Shown: piece by piece, positions 10,203 through 18,021 of the stretch
How the letters are laid out: each line of letters begins with the position of its first letter
Numbering within the stretch: the first letter of the stretch is position 1
NCBI GenBank assembly: GCA_031262035.1
Contig: JAISIL010000172.1
Span: 1-61,976, forward strand
Direction of reading: 5' to 3'
DNA: 61,976 bases
Source of the DNA: Spirochaetaceae bacterium
GTDB lineage: Bacteria > Spirochaetota > Spirochaetia > Treponematales > Breznakiellaceae
Position numbers and translations under genes: made by a program
Notes under the pieces: generated by a model
Database searches by the model: none
Told to the model about the DNA's origin: nothing
The model's input: the letters and a program-made list of their open reading frames with translations, nothing else

Positions 10203-10231
10203 AATATACTGAAATTCAAGAAAACAGTCAA
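10203..10231 (-). promoter_or_regulatory. groEL promoter
   Basis: TTGACT at 10226-10231, 17 bp, TATATT at 10203-10208, giving a ~55-nt leader with AGGAG before ATG 10143. It looks like a vegetative sigma-70 type promoter. Confidence 0.8.
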
Positions 10232-10234
10232 GGG

Positions 10235-10276
10235 GTCCCCCCCCACCTAAGCTCCCCCGCAAGGGGGGAGTGACTA
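10235..10276. repeat. Family B half-element after rplY
   Basis: A GC hairpin GCTCCCCC-GCAA-GGGGGGAG preceded by CCCCCCCCACC. It sits between the rplY stop and the groEL promoter and could serve as the rplY terminator, although it lacks a clear T-tract. Confidence 0.7.
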
Positions 10277-10278
10277 GA

Positions 10279-10923
10279 TTATTTCTCAGCGCCTTCAGCA
10301 GATGCAGCAGCTTCGCCCTCAGCAGGTGCAGCAGCGCCCTCAGCTTCCTCAGTCGGAGCAGCCGCAACCTCTTCCTTCATGAACTTCACCAATGCAATAA
10401 CCTGATCGGGGTTAGAAATCAGCTTGATATGTTCGTCCAGTGCAAGGTCGCGCACGTGAATAGATTGATTTGTTCCAAGATTAGCGACATCAACATTGAT
10501 TCTTTCGGGAAGATACCGGGGCAGACATTCAACTTCGATGTCCCGAAGGGGTGTTTCAAGAACGCCACCGTCGCGCACACCAATTGCCGACCCAACAATA
10601 TGAAGGGCAACACGGGCACGAAGCTCTTCGTCTGCCTTCACCTCATAAAAATCGACATGATAGATTTTTCCATCGAGGATATTGCGCTGTGTGGCCTTTA
10701 CAAAAGCTTCTTTGGTATCGCCATCAATATTTACCTTTACAATGGTAGATTCTGTGATACCCTTAATGCCTGATGAAAATTCACCTGCATCCAAATCCAG
10801 AGAAATTGATTCACCTGAATGTCCGTAAATAACGCCGGGCAGCCTTCCTGCCCTGCGAAGCCGGCGTGATGCCGCCGAACCGTGTTCTGCACGCTTTTTT
10901 GCGGCAAAGACTAGATCGCTCAT
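10279..10923 (-). CDS. rplY: Ribosomal protein bL25 (CTC family)
   Basis: A 214-residue long-form L25 that binds 5S rRNA. The N-terminal L25 domain (to ~90) has RRLRRAGRLPGVIYG and KIYHVDFYEV; the TL5/CTC C-terminal beta domain follows; the last ~35 residues are an Ala/Glu-rich tail. AGGAGA lies 7 nt before ATG 10923. It follows tRNA-Gln on the same strand and may be co-transcribed. Confidence 0.97.
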   Translation of the reverse strand: MSDLVFAAKKRAEHGSAASRRLRRAGRLPGVIYGHSGESISLDLDAGEFSSGIKGITESTIVKVNIDGDTKEAFVKATQRNILDGKIYHVDFYEVKADEELRARVALHIVGSAIGVRDGGVLETPLRDIEVECLPRYLPERINVDVANLGTNQSIHVRDLALDEHIKLISNPDQVIALVKFMKEEVAAAPTEEAEGAAAPAEGEAAASAEGAEK

Positions 10924-11001
10924 AGTTTTCTCCTACTATCATCGCCCGGAAATAGGCCAAAGGCCGTTCCAAGGCTACTTTCATGGGACTGTTCCCATTA
11001 G

Positions 11002-11073
11002 TTGGGACGACAGGATTCGAACCTGTGAATAACGGCTCCAAAGGCCGTTGGCTTACCGCTTGCCGACGTCCCA
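11002..11073 (-). tRNA. tRNA-Gln (anticodon UUG)
   Basis: 72 nt, complete cloverleaf on the minus strand. Acceptor UGGGACG pairs with CGUCCCA including the weak U1-A72 pair typical of tRNA-Gln; D arm GGCAAGCGGUAAGCC; anticodon stem ACGGC/GCCGU with loop CUUUGGA, anticodon UUG; T arm ACAGG-UUCGAAU-CCUGU. CCA is not encoded. Confidence 0.96.
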
Positions 11074-11102
11074 AAAGATAATTTGCTGCGCAAATTATCT
11101 TT
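11074..11102. repeat. Hairpin between spoVG and tRNA-Gln
   Basis: AAAGATAATTTGC and its complement around a 3-base loop (TGC). It may terminate spoVG transcripts or help process tRNA-Gln. The core TTTGC-TGC-GCAAA also appears at about 52372-52390. Confidence 0.65.
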
Positions 11103-11139
11103 GAGTAAATAATTTTGAGCGTCGGCTGATGAACAGCTT

Positions 11140-11421
11140 TTAGACTTCTACGCTCATGTCGTCCTGGACGTTGCCTGAGTCATAGGCGTCCAGGATTTTT
11201 TTCTGCAATTCAGCGCGAAAATCGGGGTTTATGGGATGTGCAACATCCTTGTACTCCCCGGCGCTGGTCTTGCGGCTCGGCATGGCGATGAAAACTCCGC
11301 TCTTGCCTTCGATGATTTTGACGTTGTGCACTACGAAGCAGTCGTCAAACGTTACTGTTACATAAGCCTTGAGCTTTCCTTCACCGGTCACTTTCCGGAT
11401 ACGAATGTCTGTAACTACCAT
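11140..11421 (-). CDS. spoVG: SpoVG-family RNA/DNA-binding regulator
   Basis: A 93-residue protein closely matching SpoVG: VTDIRIRKV, then LKAYVTVTFDDCFVVHNVKII and FIAMPSRK. In spirochaetes SpoVG binds nucleic acids and adjusts expression of other genes. AAAGGAGA precedes ATG 11421. Two tandem promoters lie upstream, inside the 3' end of ispE. Confidence 0.97.
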   Translation of the reverse strand: MVVTDIRIRKVTGEGKLKAYVTVTFDDCFVVHNVKIIEGKSGVFIAMPSRKTSAGEYKDVAHPINPDFRAELQKKILDAYDSGNVQDDMSVEV

Positions 11422-11464
11422 AAACTTTTCTCCTTTCCAATATCTTCTTGCACTTTCTTGTCAT

Positions 11465-11521
11465 ATTATATCATGAAATCATCGGTCTTGTCAATATACT
11501 AAAATTTAATTTTTTTGTCAA
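11465..11521 (-). promoter_or_regulatory. Tandem spoVG promoters
   Basis: Distal: TTGACA 11516-11521, 17 bp, TATATT 11493-11498. Proximal: TTGACA 11489-11494, 18 bp, TATAAT 11465-11470. The distal -10 and proximal -35 share bases (TATATTGACA), so only one polymerase could bind at a time. Confidence 0.8.
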
Positions 11522-12343
11522 TGGGGTCAGATGTTTTTTTTCTTGGTAATAATTTACATCAGGAATGATGCCAAAACAGCATGAACCCGACCCGGAAAGG
11601 CCAACCGATACCGCTCCGGCATCTTTTAGGGCCGCAAGCACTTCATCGTATTGGCCATTTTGGTTCAAGGCCGGCAAAAAGTCATTACGATGTGGGTCGT
11701 ATGGACGGGTTTGAAACCCGCCCACCCCTACCCTTGCAGCACGGTATGCATCCAAGACCTTATAGGCCTCCACGGTGGAGCTGGTGAATTCGGGCATGGC
11801 AAGGAGGACACAGAAGCCGGTCATGGCAGGCAGCATTTCGATATGTTCGCCACGGCCTGTCACCTGGGCACAGTTACTTTCTTCTATATAACACTTCAAA
11901 AAGAAGGGCACATCGCTGCCTAAAGCAAGGCCCATTTCCAACAGAGCCTCTTTTCCCAGGGCTTTTTCGTTGAGGGCGGTGTTTAAAGCCTCCATTGCAA
12001 GCAAGGCCGAGGCTGCATCGGATGAACCACCCCCCAGACCGGCCCCCATCGGCGTTTTTTTCATAAGCCGGACGCCCAATGGCGCATTCCAGGCAGATTT
12101 GTCCTGGTAAGAGCGAATCGCCTGCATTACCAGATTATCGTCTTCACAATTTGTAGTTTCCCTCTGCTGGAGGCCTATCTTCAATTTATCGCCAAATTCC
12201 AGGGCCAGAAATGTGCTGTCAATATCATGGAATCCGTCAGAACGCCTCTTTCCTACATGAAGGTTAAGATTGATTTTACAGGGAGCAATTAAAGAGACTT
12301 GAGAATTTTTTTTAATTTTTTTCAAAAAAAATTGCGAAAACAC
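11471..12343 (-). CDS. ispE: 4-diphosphocytidyl-2-C-methyl-D-erythritol kinase
   Basis: GHMP-family kinase of the MEP isoprenoid pathway. APCKINLNLHV opens the fold; PMGAGLGGGSSDAASAL is the ATP loop; SVGLSGSGSC is the C-terminal glycine motif. The frame begins with GTG 12343, but an in-frame TTG (~12325) also exists and conserved sequence starts only at ~residue 17, so the start is uncertain. A palindromic repeat (11692-11733) adds about 14 residues (RVGVGGFQTRPYDPHR) between conserved parts. Confidence 0.93.
   Translation of the reverse strand: MFSQFFLKKIKKNSQVSLIAPCKINLNLHVGKRRSDGFHDIDSTFLALEFGDKLKIGLQQRETTNCEDDNLVMQAIRSYQDKSAWNAPLGVRLMKKTPMGAGLGGGSSDAASALLAMEALNTALNEKALGKEALLEMGLALGSDVPFFLKCYIEESNCAQVTGRGEHIEMLPAMTGFCVLLAMPEFTSSTVEAYKVLDAYRAARVGVGGFQTRPYDPHRNDFLPALNQNGQYDEVLAALKDAGAVSVGLSGSGSCCFGIIPDVNYYQEKKHLTPLTKKLNFSILTRPMIS
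11692..11733. repeat. Family A-type palindrome inside ispE
   Basis: GGACGGGTTT / GAAACCCGCCC followed by CACCCCTACCC, a degenerate GTAGGGG-ended palindrome similar in core to 17906-17934. It keeps the ispE frame open. Confidence 0.7.
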
Positions 12344-12373
12344 TTGACAAAATACCCCTTATGGATTTATCCT
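12344..12373 (+). promoter_or_regulatory. Promoter of the polyacidic protein gene
   Basis: TTGACA at 12344-12349, 18 bp, TATCCT at 12368-12373; AAAGGAG lies about 8 nt before ATG 12422. Confidence 0.6.
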
Positions 12374-12421
12374 AGTAATTGTAAAATAAATTATATCTTT
12401 TATTCAAAGGAGAATCAAGCC

Positions 12422-12736
12422 ATGAAAAAGCATGACGATTTCGAAATGTCAGACGAAGACGATTTTGACTTCGATGACGAAGAAGAGGACTTCGATGACG
12501 AGGAGGATGACGACGACTTTGATGACTTCGACGGCTTTGATGATGAAGACGACGATGATGACGACGAAGATGAAGATGAAGATGATGAGGATGAAGACGA
12601 GGACGATGATGACGATGACGACGACTGGGATGATGATGATGAGGATGATGACGACGATTGGGATGATGATGACGACGACTGGGGCGACGATGATGAAGAC
12701 GACATGGATGACGACTTCGAAGAAGAGGACTTCTAG
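12422..12736 (+). CDS. Polyaspartate/glutamate-rich small protein
   Basis: 104 residues, mostly Asp and Glu after the first nine (MKKHDDFEM), with Phe and Trp spaced among them. AAAGGAG and ATG 12422 define the start; upstream codons in the same frame are not needed. No known domain applies. Such extreme acidity suggests binding of cations or basic proteins, but this is guesswork. It is alone on the plus strand between minus-strand genes. The opposite-strand polyserine frame is a shadow. Confidence 0.75.
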   Translation: MKKHDDFEMSDEDDFDFDDEEEDFDDEEDDDDFDDFDGFDDEDDDDDDEDEDEDDEDEDEDDDDDDDDWDDDDEDDDDDWDDDDDDWGDDDEDDMDDDFEEEDF

Positions 12737-12752
12737 TTCTTAGTCTGCGGGT

Positions 12753-13079
12753 CTAGGCCCAGAGCCGTTCAAGCTCATAAAAGGCACGGGATTTCTCTGT
12801 CATAAGATGTATGACAAGGTTTCCCATGTCTATTAAGGCCCATTCGTCTTCGGGAACCAGTTTTCGGCGGTGACGGAGTATCTCAAGGCCGTCTTCCTCT
12901 GCTTTCTCTTTGATAAAACGCAAGAGGCCTTCGGTGTGTGCCCGGCTGGTCACTGTAGCTATAACAAAAAAGTCTGTCCAGGCATTTTTTTGCCTCAGGT
13001 CAAGAACGGTAACGTCCCCGCCCTTATGTTCTTTTAGTAATTCGGCGAACTTATTTGCCTCAATTAACATATCTTCCAT
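12753..13079 (-). CDS. rsfS: Ribosome silencing factor
   Basis: A 108-residue RsfS/Iojap protein that binds uL14 and blocks subunit joining. DLRQKNAWTDFFVIATVTSRAH, the EWALIDMGNLVIHLM segment and the final FYELERLW are family hallmarks. It overlaps the end of the LCP gene by 20 bp, the last of a coupled nadD-yqeK / LCP / rsfS operon. Confidence 0.97.
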   Translation of the reverse strand: MEDMLIEANKFAELLKEHKGGDVTVLDLRQKNAWTDFFVIATVTSRAHTEGLLRFIKEKAEEDGLEILRHRRKLVPEDEWALIDMGNLVIHLMTEKSRAFYELERLWA

Positions 13080-14262
13080 TAAAATCCTTCCCTAAAATTA
13101 AAGTAAAGTCTGCTTTATAATCATAATTTTCCAAAGATTGCTCGGTATTTTCCTTATTGGCTGGGGCATCTTCTTCGATAATATTCGAACAACGAATGAC
13201 ACTGCCAAAATTCTCGGCCGCTCCAATATCGCCGGAACGGTCATGAATGACGGTTACCGTATAATTCATATTATCGGCATTTCCGATAGAAAGAACATCG
13301 TAGCCGAAACTTCGAAGCAGCTCGGCCGAACGGTTTGCCAAGCCGGTAACCCCCGAGCCATTGAGAACCTCGACGGTATATACCTTACCGCCTGAAGCCC
13401 CATCGCCTGCCCGGGTAAGGTTTCCCTGGGTTTCCCGGATAATTTCTTTTATAAGAGAACCATCATAATAGGGGAAAATCAGTGTTTCGCCGGAGACTAT
13501 TCGTGAATTTCCATTGACCGACTGAACTGCAATGCGCCCTGAATCGATAAACGAGAGCTCCGAAAGCAGGCGCTGCATAGTATCGGCATTCATCGAGGTA
13601 GACACATAATGCAAAAAGGCCCGGCCAAGCTGTTTATTTTGCAGGGCTTCGCTCTGAGCACCCAGCCTTTGAACAAAGCTGATGAAAAAACGCTGCCGGC
13701 GAAAATTAATCTGTTCAAAACTTTCATCATCAAAAGAATAAGTGATGTATTGAATGGCCTTATCGCCATCGAGGCGGGTCAGGCCCGAGGGGAAAAAGAT
13801 TGCGTCACGGGCGACAGAGTTCGGGATAAAAAGTTCAACGCCTTCCAACAGGTCAACCGTTTTGCGCAGGTTTTCCAGGCTGAAAACCAGGTAAAAATCG
13901 ATATCAATGTCGACAAGGGTTTCGATTACCCGTTCATAATTGGCAATTTTCCCCGAAACATAGGTTGCATCAAGGCGGTTATAGCGATTGGAGACCATTG
14001 TTCCGATGTTTCCGGGAATATCAAAGACTGCGGCACGCCGTGTTTGCGGGTAAAAGAGCAGAATGTAGGTGCCAAGAGGCTGAATTGTGCCGTCTTCCTT
14101 CGGTTTATCTTCTATAATAAAAAGAGTTTTGATAACCCGGTTGCCCGAAAGCGCTTCGTCTATAGGGTCGCGGCGAAGGGTATCGACAATGAAGTAGACA
14201 ACCAAGCCGGAGACAATAAGAATTGCCCCCAGCAGGATTATGCTCATATTGATGCGTCTCAT
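13060..14262 (-). CDS. LytR-CpsA-Psr family protein with LytR_C domain
   Basis: A 400-residue membrane-anchored protein. One N-terminal membrane segment (~6-28), then an LCP domain (LGTYILLFYP, IPGNIGTMV, GLTRLDGDKAIQYITY, RRQRFF), then a C-terminal LytR_C domain (VEVLNGSGVTGLANR). LCP proteins attach glycopolymers to the cell surface; spirochaete substrates are unknown. ATG overlaps the nadD-yqeK stop (ATGA), showing translational coupling. Confidence 0.9.
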   Translation of the reverse strand: MRRINMSIILLGAILIVSGLVVYFIVDTLRRDPIDEALSGNRVIKTLFIIEDKPKEDGTIQPLGTYILLFYPQTRRAAVFDIPGNIGTMVSNRYNRLDATYVSGKIANYERVIETLVDIDIDFYLVFSLENLRKTVDLLEGVELFIPNSVARDAIFFPSGLTRLDGDKAIQYITYSFDDESFEQINFRRQRFFISFVQRLGAQSEALQNKQLGRAFLHYVSTSMNADTMQRLLSELSFIDSGRIAVQSVNGNSRIVSGETLIFPYYDGSLIKEIIRETQGNLTRAGDGASGGKVYTVEVLNGSGVTGLANRSAELLRSFGYDVLSIGNADNMNYTVTVIHDRSGDIGAAENFGSVIRCSNIIEEDAPANKENTEQSLENYDYKADFTLILGKDFNGRYVN

Positions 14263-15365
14263 TGCAGGCCCTCGAGTAATTTGATGGTATCAGGCGAGGG
14301 TATTTTGCCTTTTTCCTTTAGAATTTCGAAAACATCTTCTATAACACAGGCTAAAAGGCTATCGATTGTCGGCCAGAGGCCTAAATTACGGTATTCAGGC
14401 CGGACTTTTCGCCGTGCCGGCTCGATTTTATCGGAAATATAAATAATTTTTGCCAAATCGCACATGCCGGGGGCGCCGGTAGTGTGTTTTTCTACCGCTT
14501 CAAGGATATCTTTTTCATTTTTGCCAAAGCCGAAACGGTCTTTTAGCAATTGTGCGCCGGCTTTTCCATGGGTCATGGGGCCAGGTTCTATCTGTTTTGC
14601 TATATCGTGTGCAATGCCGGCCAAATAGGCACGGGATGGATCTAAACCAAAGTGCCTTGCCAGGGCAGTAGCGGTAATGGCCACACTGCGGCTGTGGATA
14701 TAGCGGGTGGTGTTTACCAGGGCGCGGACTTCGGTTTCGATGCGATTAATTAGTTGAAATATCTCACGCGGAGGCGCGGAGGCGCGGAGGGAAGATGTGT
14801 ATAGGTTTCTATCTTCGATAATATATCTTGCCCCATTTGGCACAAGATAGCGCCATTCTTCGTTGTTTTCTATTTTTTTGCGGACTAGTGTTGAGGAAAT
14901 GTCGCCCAAGCGGTCTTTCCAGAGGATGTCACAGAGTGATTGTATTTCTTCGGCATTTTTCCACAGATGAAAGTCCTGTTTTAGGTCATTTCCAAGGATT
15001 AAACCGAGTTTGCCATCGGGGCCGTATCTTTTGATGATATCTTTTACTGTGTCTATTGTGTAGGAGACGCCTTCCCGGTTTATTTCACAATCATCTATGG
15101 TGATGGGCATTGCCGGGGGGATAGAGGCAGCCAGCATGTCGAGGCGGTCTTGGGGGCTTACCCCCCCCCAGCCCCCCCCGCAAGGGGGGGGGAGTGGACT
15201 ATCTTTATCACTCTTCCCTTGCAGGGGCAGATGCGGTTTGAAGGGGGACTGGTTGGCTGGTATCATGATGACACAATCGTAGCCCTCTGCTAAAGCAAGC
15301 CCCGCAAGATATAGGTGCCCATTATGCACCGGATTGAAGCTGCCACCTAGTATTGCATATCTCAA
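14259..15365 (-). CDS. nadD: NadD-YqeK fusion: nicotinate-nucleotide adenylyltransferase + HD hydrolase
   Basis: Residues ~1-185 are NadD (GGSFNPVHNGHL, IPANQSPFKP, ISSTLVR), making NaAD in NAD synthesis. Residues ~205-368 are a YqeK-type HD domain (IHSRSVAITATALARHFGLD, LAGIAHDIAK, HGKAG), a family that cleaves Ap4A. TTG 15365, 8 nt after AGGAG, is preferred; TTG 15371 is possible. Two repeats lie inside: 15158-15200 adds DSPLPPPCGGGWGGV in the NadD loop, 14763-14791 adds SLRASAPPRE in the linker. The NadD stretch between SLCDIL and ISST is also shorter than usual. Confidence 0.92.
   Translation of the reverse strand: MRYAILGGSFNPVHNGHLYLAGLALAEGYDCVIMIPANQSPFKPHLPLQGKSDKDSPLPPPCGGGWGGVSPQDRLDMLAASIPPAMPITIDDCEINREGVSYTIDTVKDIIKRYGPDGKLGLILGNDLKQDFHLWKNAEEIQSLCDILWKDRLGDISSTLVRKKIENNEEWRYLVPNGARYIIEDRNLYTSSLRASAPPREIFQLINRIETEVRALVNTTRYIHSRSVAITATALARHFGLDPSRAYLAGIAHDIAKQIEPGPMTHGKAGAQLLKDRFGFGKNEKDILEAVEKHTTGAPGMCDLAKIIYISDKIEPARRKVRPEYRNLGLWPTIDSLLACVIEDVFEILKEKGKIPSPDTIKLLEGLQ
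14763..14791. repeat. Family D repeat (GCGGAGGC units) in the nadD-yqeK linker
   Basis: Three successive GCGGAGGC-like units. A related piece, GGCGCAGAGGCGCGG, is at about 52397-52411. It is read in frame as the NadD-YqeK linker. Confidence 0.65.
15158..15200. repeat. Family B half-element inside nadD
   Basis: ACCCCCCCCAGCC then a C-tract, GCAAG loop and long G-tract followed by AGTGGA. It is translated in frame as a Pro/Gly-rich insert between FKPHLPLQG and SPQDRLDML of NadD. Confidence 0.85.
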
Positions 15366-15386
15366 TAACAAATCTCCTATAAATAA

Positions 15387-15478
15387 TTAACCACGGATAA
15401 CACGGATAGGGCTAAAGCCCTACGCGGATATAATAATTAAAATTTTTATCCGCGTTCATCAGCGTTATCCGTGGTTAA
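15387..15478. repeat. Family C inverted-repeat element (CCACGGATAAC)
   Basis: Arms TTAACCACGGATAAC (15387-15401) and GTTATCCGTGGTTAA (15464-15478) enclose a smaller palindrome TAGGGCT-AA-AGCCCTA. Its right part encodes the last residues and stop of obgE. Related elements: 28096-28196 and 34858-34963. Confidence 0.9.
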
Positions 15479-16495
15479 CTTCACTATTTCTTCAGCAAGA
15501 ATATCCAATCCTTCACCGCTGAATACTGAAATTCCAAAAATCTTTTCTTCCGGAAGCGCTTTTTTCAGTTCTTCCAGCCTTTCTGCTGACGATGGGCTGA
15601 TTGAGTCCCCAAAATCCATCTTGGAACCGACAATAATTCGTTTTTTTTCGGCTAAATCGCTAGAAAAAGAGGCCAGTTCGTTTAATAAGACCGAAAAGGC
15701 CGTTAAATAATTGTTTTTACTCAGGTCTATCAGAAAAACAAGGGCTCTTGTTCGGGAAATATGCTTCAAAAAGCGAATTCCCAAGCCGGCTCCTGTTGAG
15801 GCACCCTCAATTAGGCCGGGGATGTCGGCTATCAGAATGTTTTTTGCGTCAAAATCATCGTTTTTATCGCTTGCACGGGCGCCATAGGTTAAAACACCCA
15901 GGTTTGGTATCTTGGTGGTGAAGGGATAGGGTGCAATTTTTGGCCTTGCACGGGTAAAACGGTCTAAAAGGCTGGACTTGCCTGCATTTGGAAAGCCAAC
16001 AAGGCCAATATCGGCAAGGAGTTGCAGTTCTACCCGAAGATGCCTTGCTTCCCCAGGCTTTCCGGGCAAGGCCTTTTTGGGTGACTGATTTACCGATGAC
16101 TTAAAGTGAATATTGCCCCAGCCGCCATTGCCGCCTTTTAAAAAGACCCAGCGTTCCGGGTTTTTACCAAAATCACGGAGAAGCTCACCTGAGTCTGCAT
16201 CTTTTAGAATAGTGCCCGGGGGAACAGGCACGACAAGGTCTTCGCCGTTTTTGCCGTAACGGGCACGGCCTTCGCCATCATGCCCATTCTCGGCCTTAAA
16301 CTTCTGCTTGTAACGAAGGTGCGAAAGGGTGCGCAGGTTTTCCCGAACCTCAAAGATAAGGTCGCCTCCCCTACCCCCATCGCCGCCTGAAGGCCCACCT
16401 TTTGGCACAAATTTTTCCCGATGAAAAGCAGCACAACCATTGCCGCCTGAACCTGAGGATACTTCTATTAAGGCTTCGTCTGCAAACTTCTGCAT
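15446..16495 (-). CDS. obgE: GTPase ObgE
   Basis: A 349-residue ribosome-associated GTPase. The glycine-rich Obg fold is at 1-155 (VSSGSGGNGCAAFHREKF, PSGGDGGRGGD), the G domain follows: GFPNAGKSS (G1), switch PFTT, DIPGLIEGA (G3), GSKMD (G4). The Obg C-terminal tail is replaced by LTTDNADERG encoded by the family C repeat. ATG 16495 lies 6 bp after TATAAT. Confidence 0.97.
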   Translation of the reverse strand: MQKFADEALIEVSSGSGGNGCAAFHREKFVPKGGPSGGDGGRGGDLIFEVRENLRTLSHLRYKQKFKAENGHDGEGRARYGKNGEDLVVPVPPGTILKDADSGELLRDFGKNPERWVFLKGGNGGWGNIHFKSSVNQSPKKALPGKPGEARHLRVELQLLADIGLVGFPNAGKSSLLDRFTRARPKIAPYPFTTKIPNLGVLTYGARASDKNDDFDAKNILIADIPGLIEGASTGAGLGIRFLKHISRTRALVFLIDLSKNNYLTAFSVLLNELASFSSDLAEKKRIIVGSKMDFGDSISPSSAERLEELKKALPEEKIFGISVFSGEGLDILAEEIVKLTTDNADERG

Positions 16496-16501
16496 ACTTT
16501 A

Positions 16502-16530
16502 ATTATAAAGATTTTACCCACTTGTGTCAA
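16502..16530 (-). promoter_or_regulatory. obgE promoter, leaderless start
   Basis: TTGACA at 16525-16530, 17 bp, TATAAT at 16502-16507, 6 bp to ATG 16495. This is a perfect consensus promoter. Confidence 0.9.
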
Positions 16531-16550
16531 ATATCTTTTTTTGCTACAAT
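16522..16550 (+). promoter_or_regulatory. Uracil permease promoter
   Basis: TTGTGT at 16522-16527, 17 bp, TACAAT at 16545-16550 with upstream TGC. Its -35 box overlaps the obgE -35 box, so the divergent promoters should compete. Confidence 0.65.
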
Positions 16551-16579
16551 TCAGCAATTTATATTATAAGGAGATATGA

Positions 16580-17881
16580 ATGAGTAAAGCGATTTACGAT
16601 GTCGAGGCAAAGCCGCCTGTAGTAAAATCTATTTTTTACGGGCTGCAACACCTCCTGGCCTGTTTCGGGGCGACGGTTTTAGTTCCAATTTTGGTGGGTA
16701 TTCCCCCCGACCGGGCTATTTTTTCGGCAGGTTTAGGCACATTACTATATCTGGTGATAACAAAATTCAAAGTTCCTAACTTTGTAGGTTCATCTTTTGC
16801 CTTTATTGCCGTTGGAGCGGTTGCATTCGGCCTTGGGCCGGCCTACTTGGCCATTGGCGCCCTTTCAAGCTGCTTAACCTATGTCATTATTGCATTAATT
16901 GTATGGAAAGCAGGCTCAGGATGGGTCGGTAAGGTGCTGCCGCCGGTGGTTATCGGTTCGGTTGTAGCAATTATCGGGCTTTCCCTTGCAGGAACTGCGG
17001 TAAATATGGCCTTTCAGACAACAGACCTCTTTGGTGTTGCACACTTTTCCCCACAGGCTCTGCTGATAGCGGCTGTTACCCTTGCGCTGATTTTTCTTGC
17101 AATGTATTCAAAAAACAGCTTTATTTCGAGCATTTCTATTCTGATTGGCCTTGTCGGCGGGTATCTAGTTACTATTATTCTGGGTAATATCACCGATTCG
17201 AGTGCAGGTTTTAAGCAATTTCTTACTTTTAAGTGGGATGGCCACTGGTTTAACAATCCTCTGGATTTCTTCGTGAATCCCTTTGATGTCAAGCCTGCAC
17301 AGGCCGGCATTGTCGCCATTTCCTTCGTTATTACTTCTTTTGCCACAATCTGCGAACATATCGGCCACACCCTGGTTACCGGGGACATTATCGGGCGCGA
17401 CCTGGTGAAAAAACCCGGCTTGCACCGGACAATCCTTGGCGACGGCCTTGCAACAGGGCTTGCCGGTATTTTTGGCTCTGTTTCCAACACTACCTATGGT
17501 GAAAGCCTTGGCGTTATGGCAACGACAAAGGTCTATTCGGTTGCCGTTTTCATCTGGGCATCGATTATAGCAATTGTTCTGAGCCTGATTGCTCCCTTTG
17601 GTGAAATTGTCAAGAGCCTTCCCACCCCGGTTTTGGGCGGCGCCTGTATTCTTTTATATGGCACCATTGCAGCAAACGGCTTAAAGCAGCTTATTACAAA
17701 CAAGGTTGATGTAGACAATAAGCGCAACATGATTATCGTTTCGCTGATTTTCACCCTTGGTGTTGGCGGCGCTATGATACCAATCAGCTTCCAGGGACGC
17801 GAACTCGACTTGTTGTCGGCAGTAGCCCTCTCGGCGCTGGTGGGTATTGCGCTGAATCTGATTCTGCCGCGTAAAGAGTAG
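16580..17881 (+). CDS. uraA: NCS2 uracil/xanthine permease
   Basis: A 433-residue inner-membrane carrier with about 14 membrane segments. QHLLACFGATVLVPILVGIP at the start, NFVGSSFAFI, and SFVITSFATICEHIGHT with GDIIGRDLVKKPGLHRTILGDGLAT are typical of UraA-like symporters, which import uracil with protons. AAGGAG precedes ATG 16580. The stop TAG falls in the GTAG end of a palindromic repeat. Confidence 0.93.
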   Translation: MSKAIYDVEAKPPVVKSIFYGLQHLLACFGATVLVPILVGIPPDRAIFSAGLGTLLYLVITKFKVPNFVGSSFAFIAVGAVAFGLGPAYLAIGALSSCLTYVIIALIVWKAGSGWVGKVLPPVVIGSVVAIIGLSLAGTAVNMAFQTTDLFGVAHFSPQALLIAAVTLALIFLAMYSKNSFISSISILIGLVGGYLVTIILGNITDSSAGFKQFLTFKWDGHWFNNPLDFFVNPFDVKPAQAGIVAISFVITSFATICEHIGHTLVTGDIIGRDLVKKPGLHRTILGDGLATGLAGIFGSVSNTTYGESLGVMATTKVYSVAVFIWASIIAIVLSLIAPFGEIVKSLPTPVLGGACILLYGTIAANGLKQLITNKVDVDNKRNMIIVSLIFTLGVGGAMIPISFQGRELDLLSAVALSALVGIALNLILPRKE

Positions 17882-17934
17882 GGGCGGATAATTATCCGCC
17901 CCTACGTAGGGGCAGGTTTAAAACCTGCCCCTAC
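17878..17934. repeat. Family A palindromes, tandem pair after uraA
   Basis: Palindromes 17878-17905 (GTAGGGGCGGATAA and complement) and 17906-17934 (GTAGGGGCAGGTTT, 1-base centre, complement), joined as CTAC-GTAG. The first is identical to 34117-34144 inside the methyltransferase gene. Its GTAG supplies the uraA stop codon. It may also act as a terminator. Confidence 0.92.
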
Positions 17935-18021
17935 CCCCTATCCGCCATACCCCTTCGATTTTTTTTCCGGGAAATGCAAGCAAGGTGAACAATATCTCCA
18001 TACATACTATAAGAGGTATGT

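Noticed and set aside
10235-10276. CIRCE operator near groEL
   Set aside because: The inverted repeat there is a C/G-tract element; TTAGCACTC-type arms are absent.
12415-12705. Long polyserine open frame on the minus strand
   Set aside because: It is the antisense of the polyacidic gene (GAY codons reversed); it has no start signal of its own.
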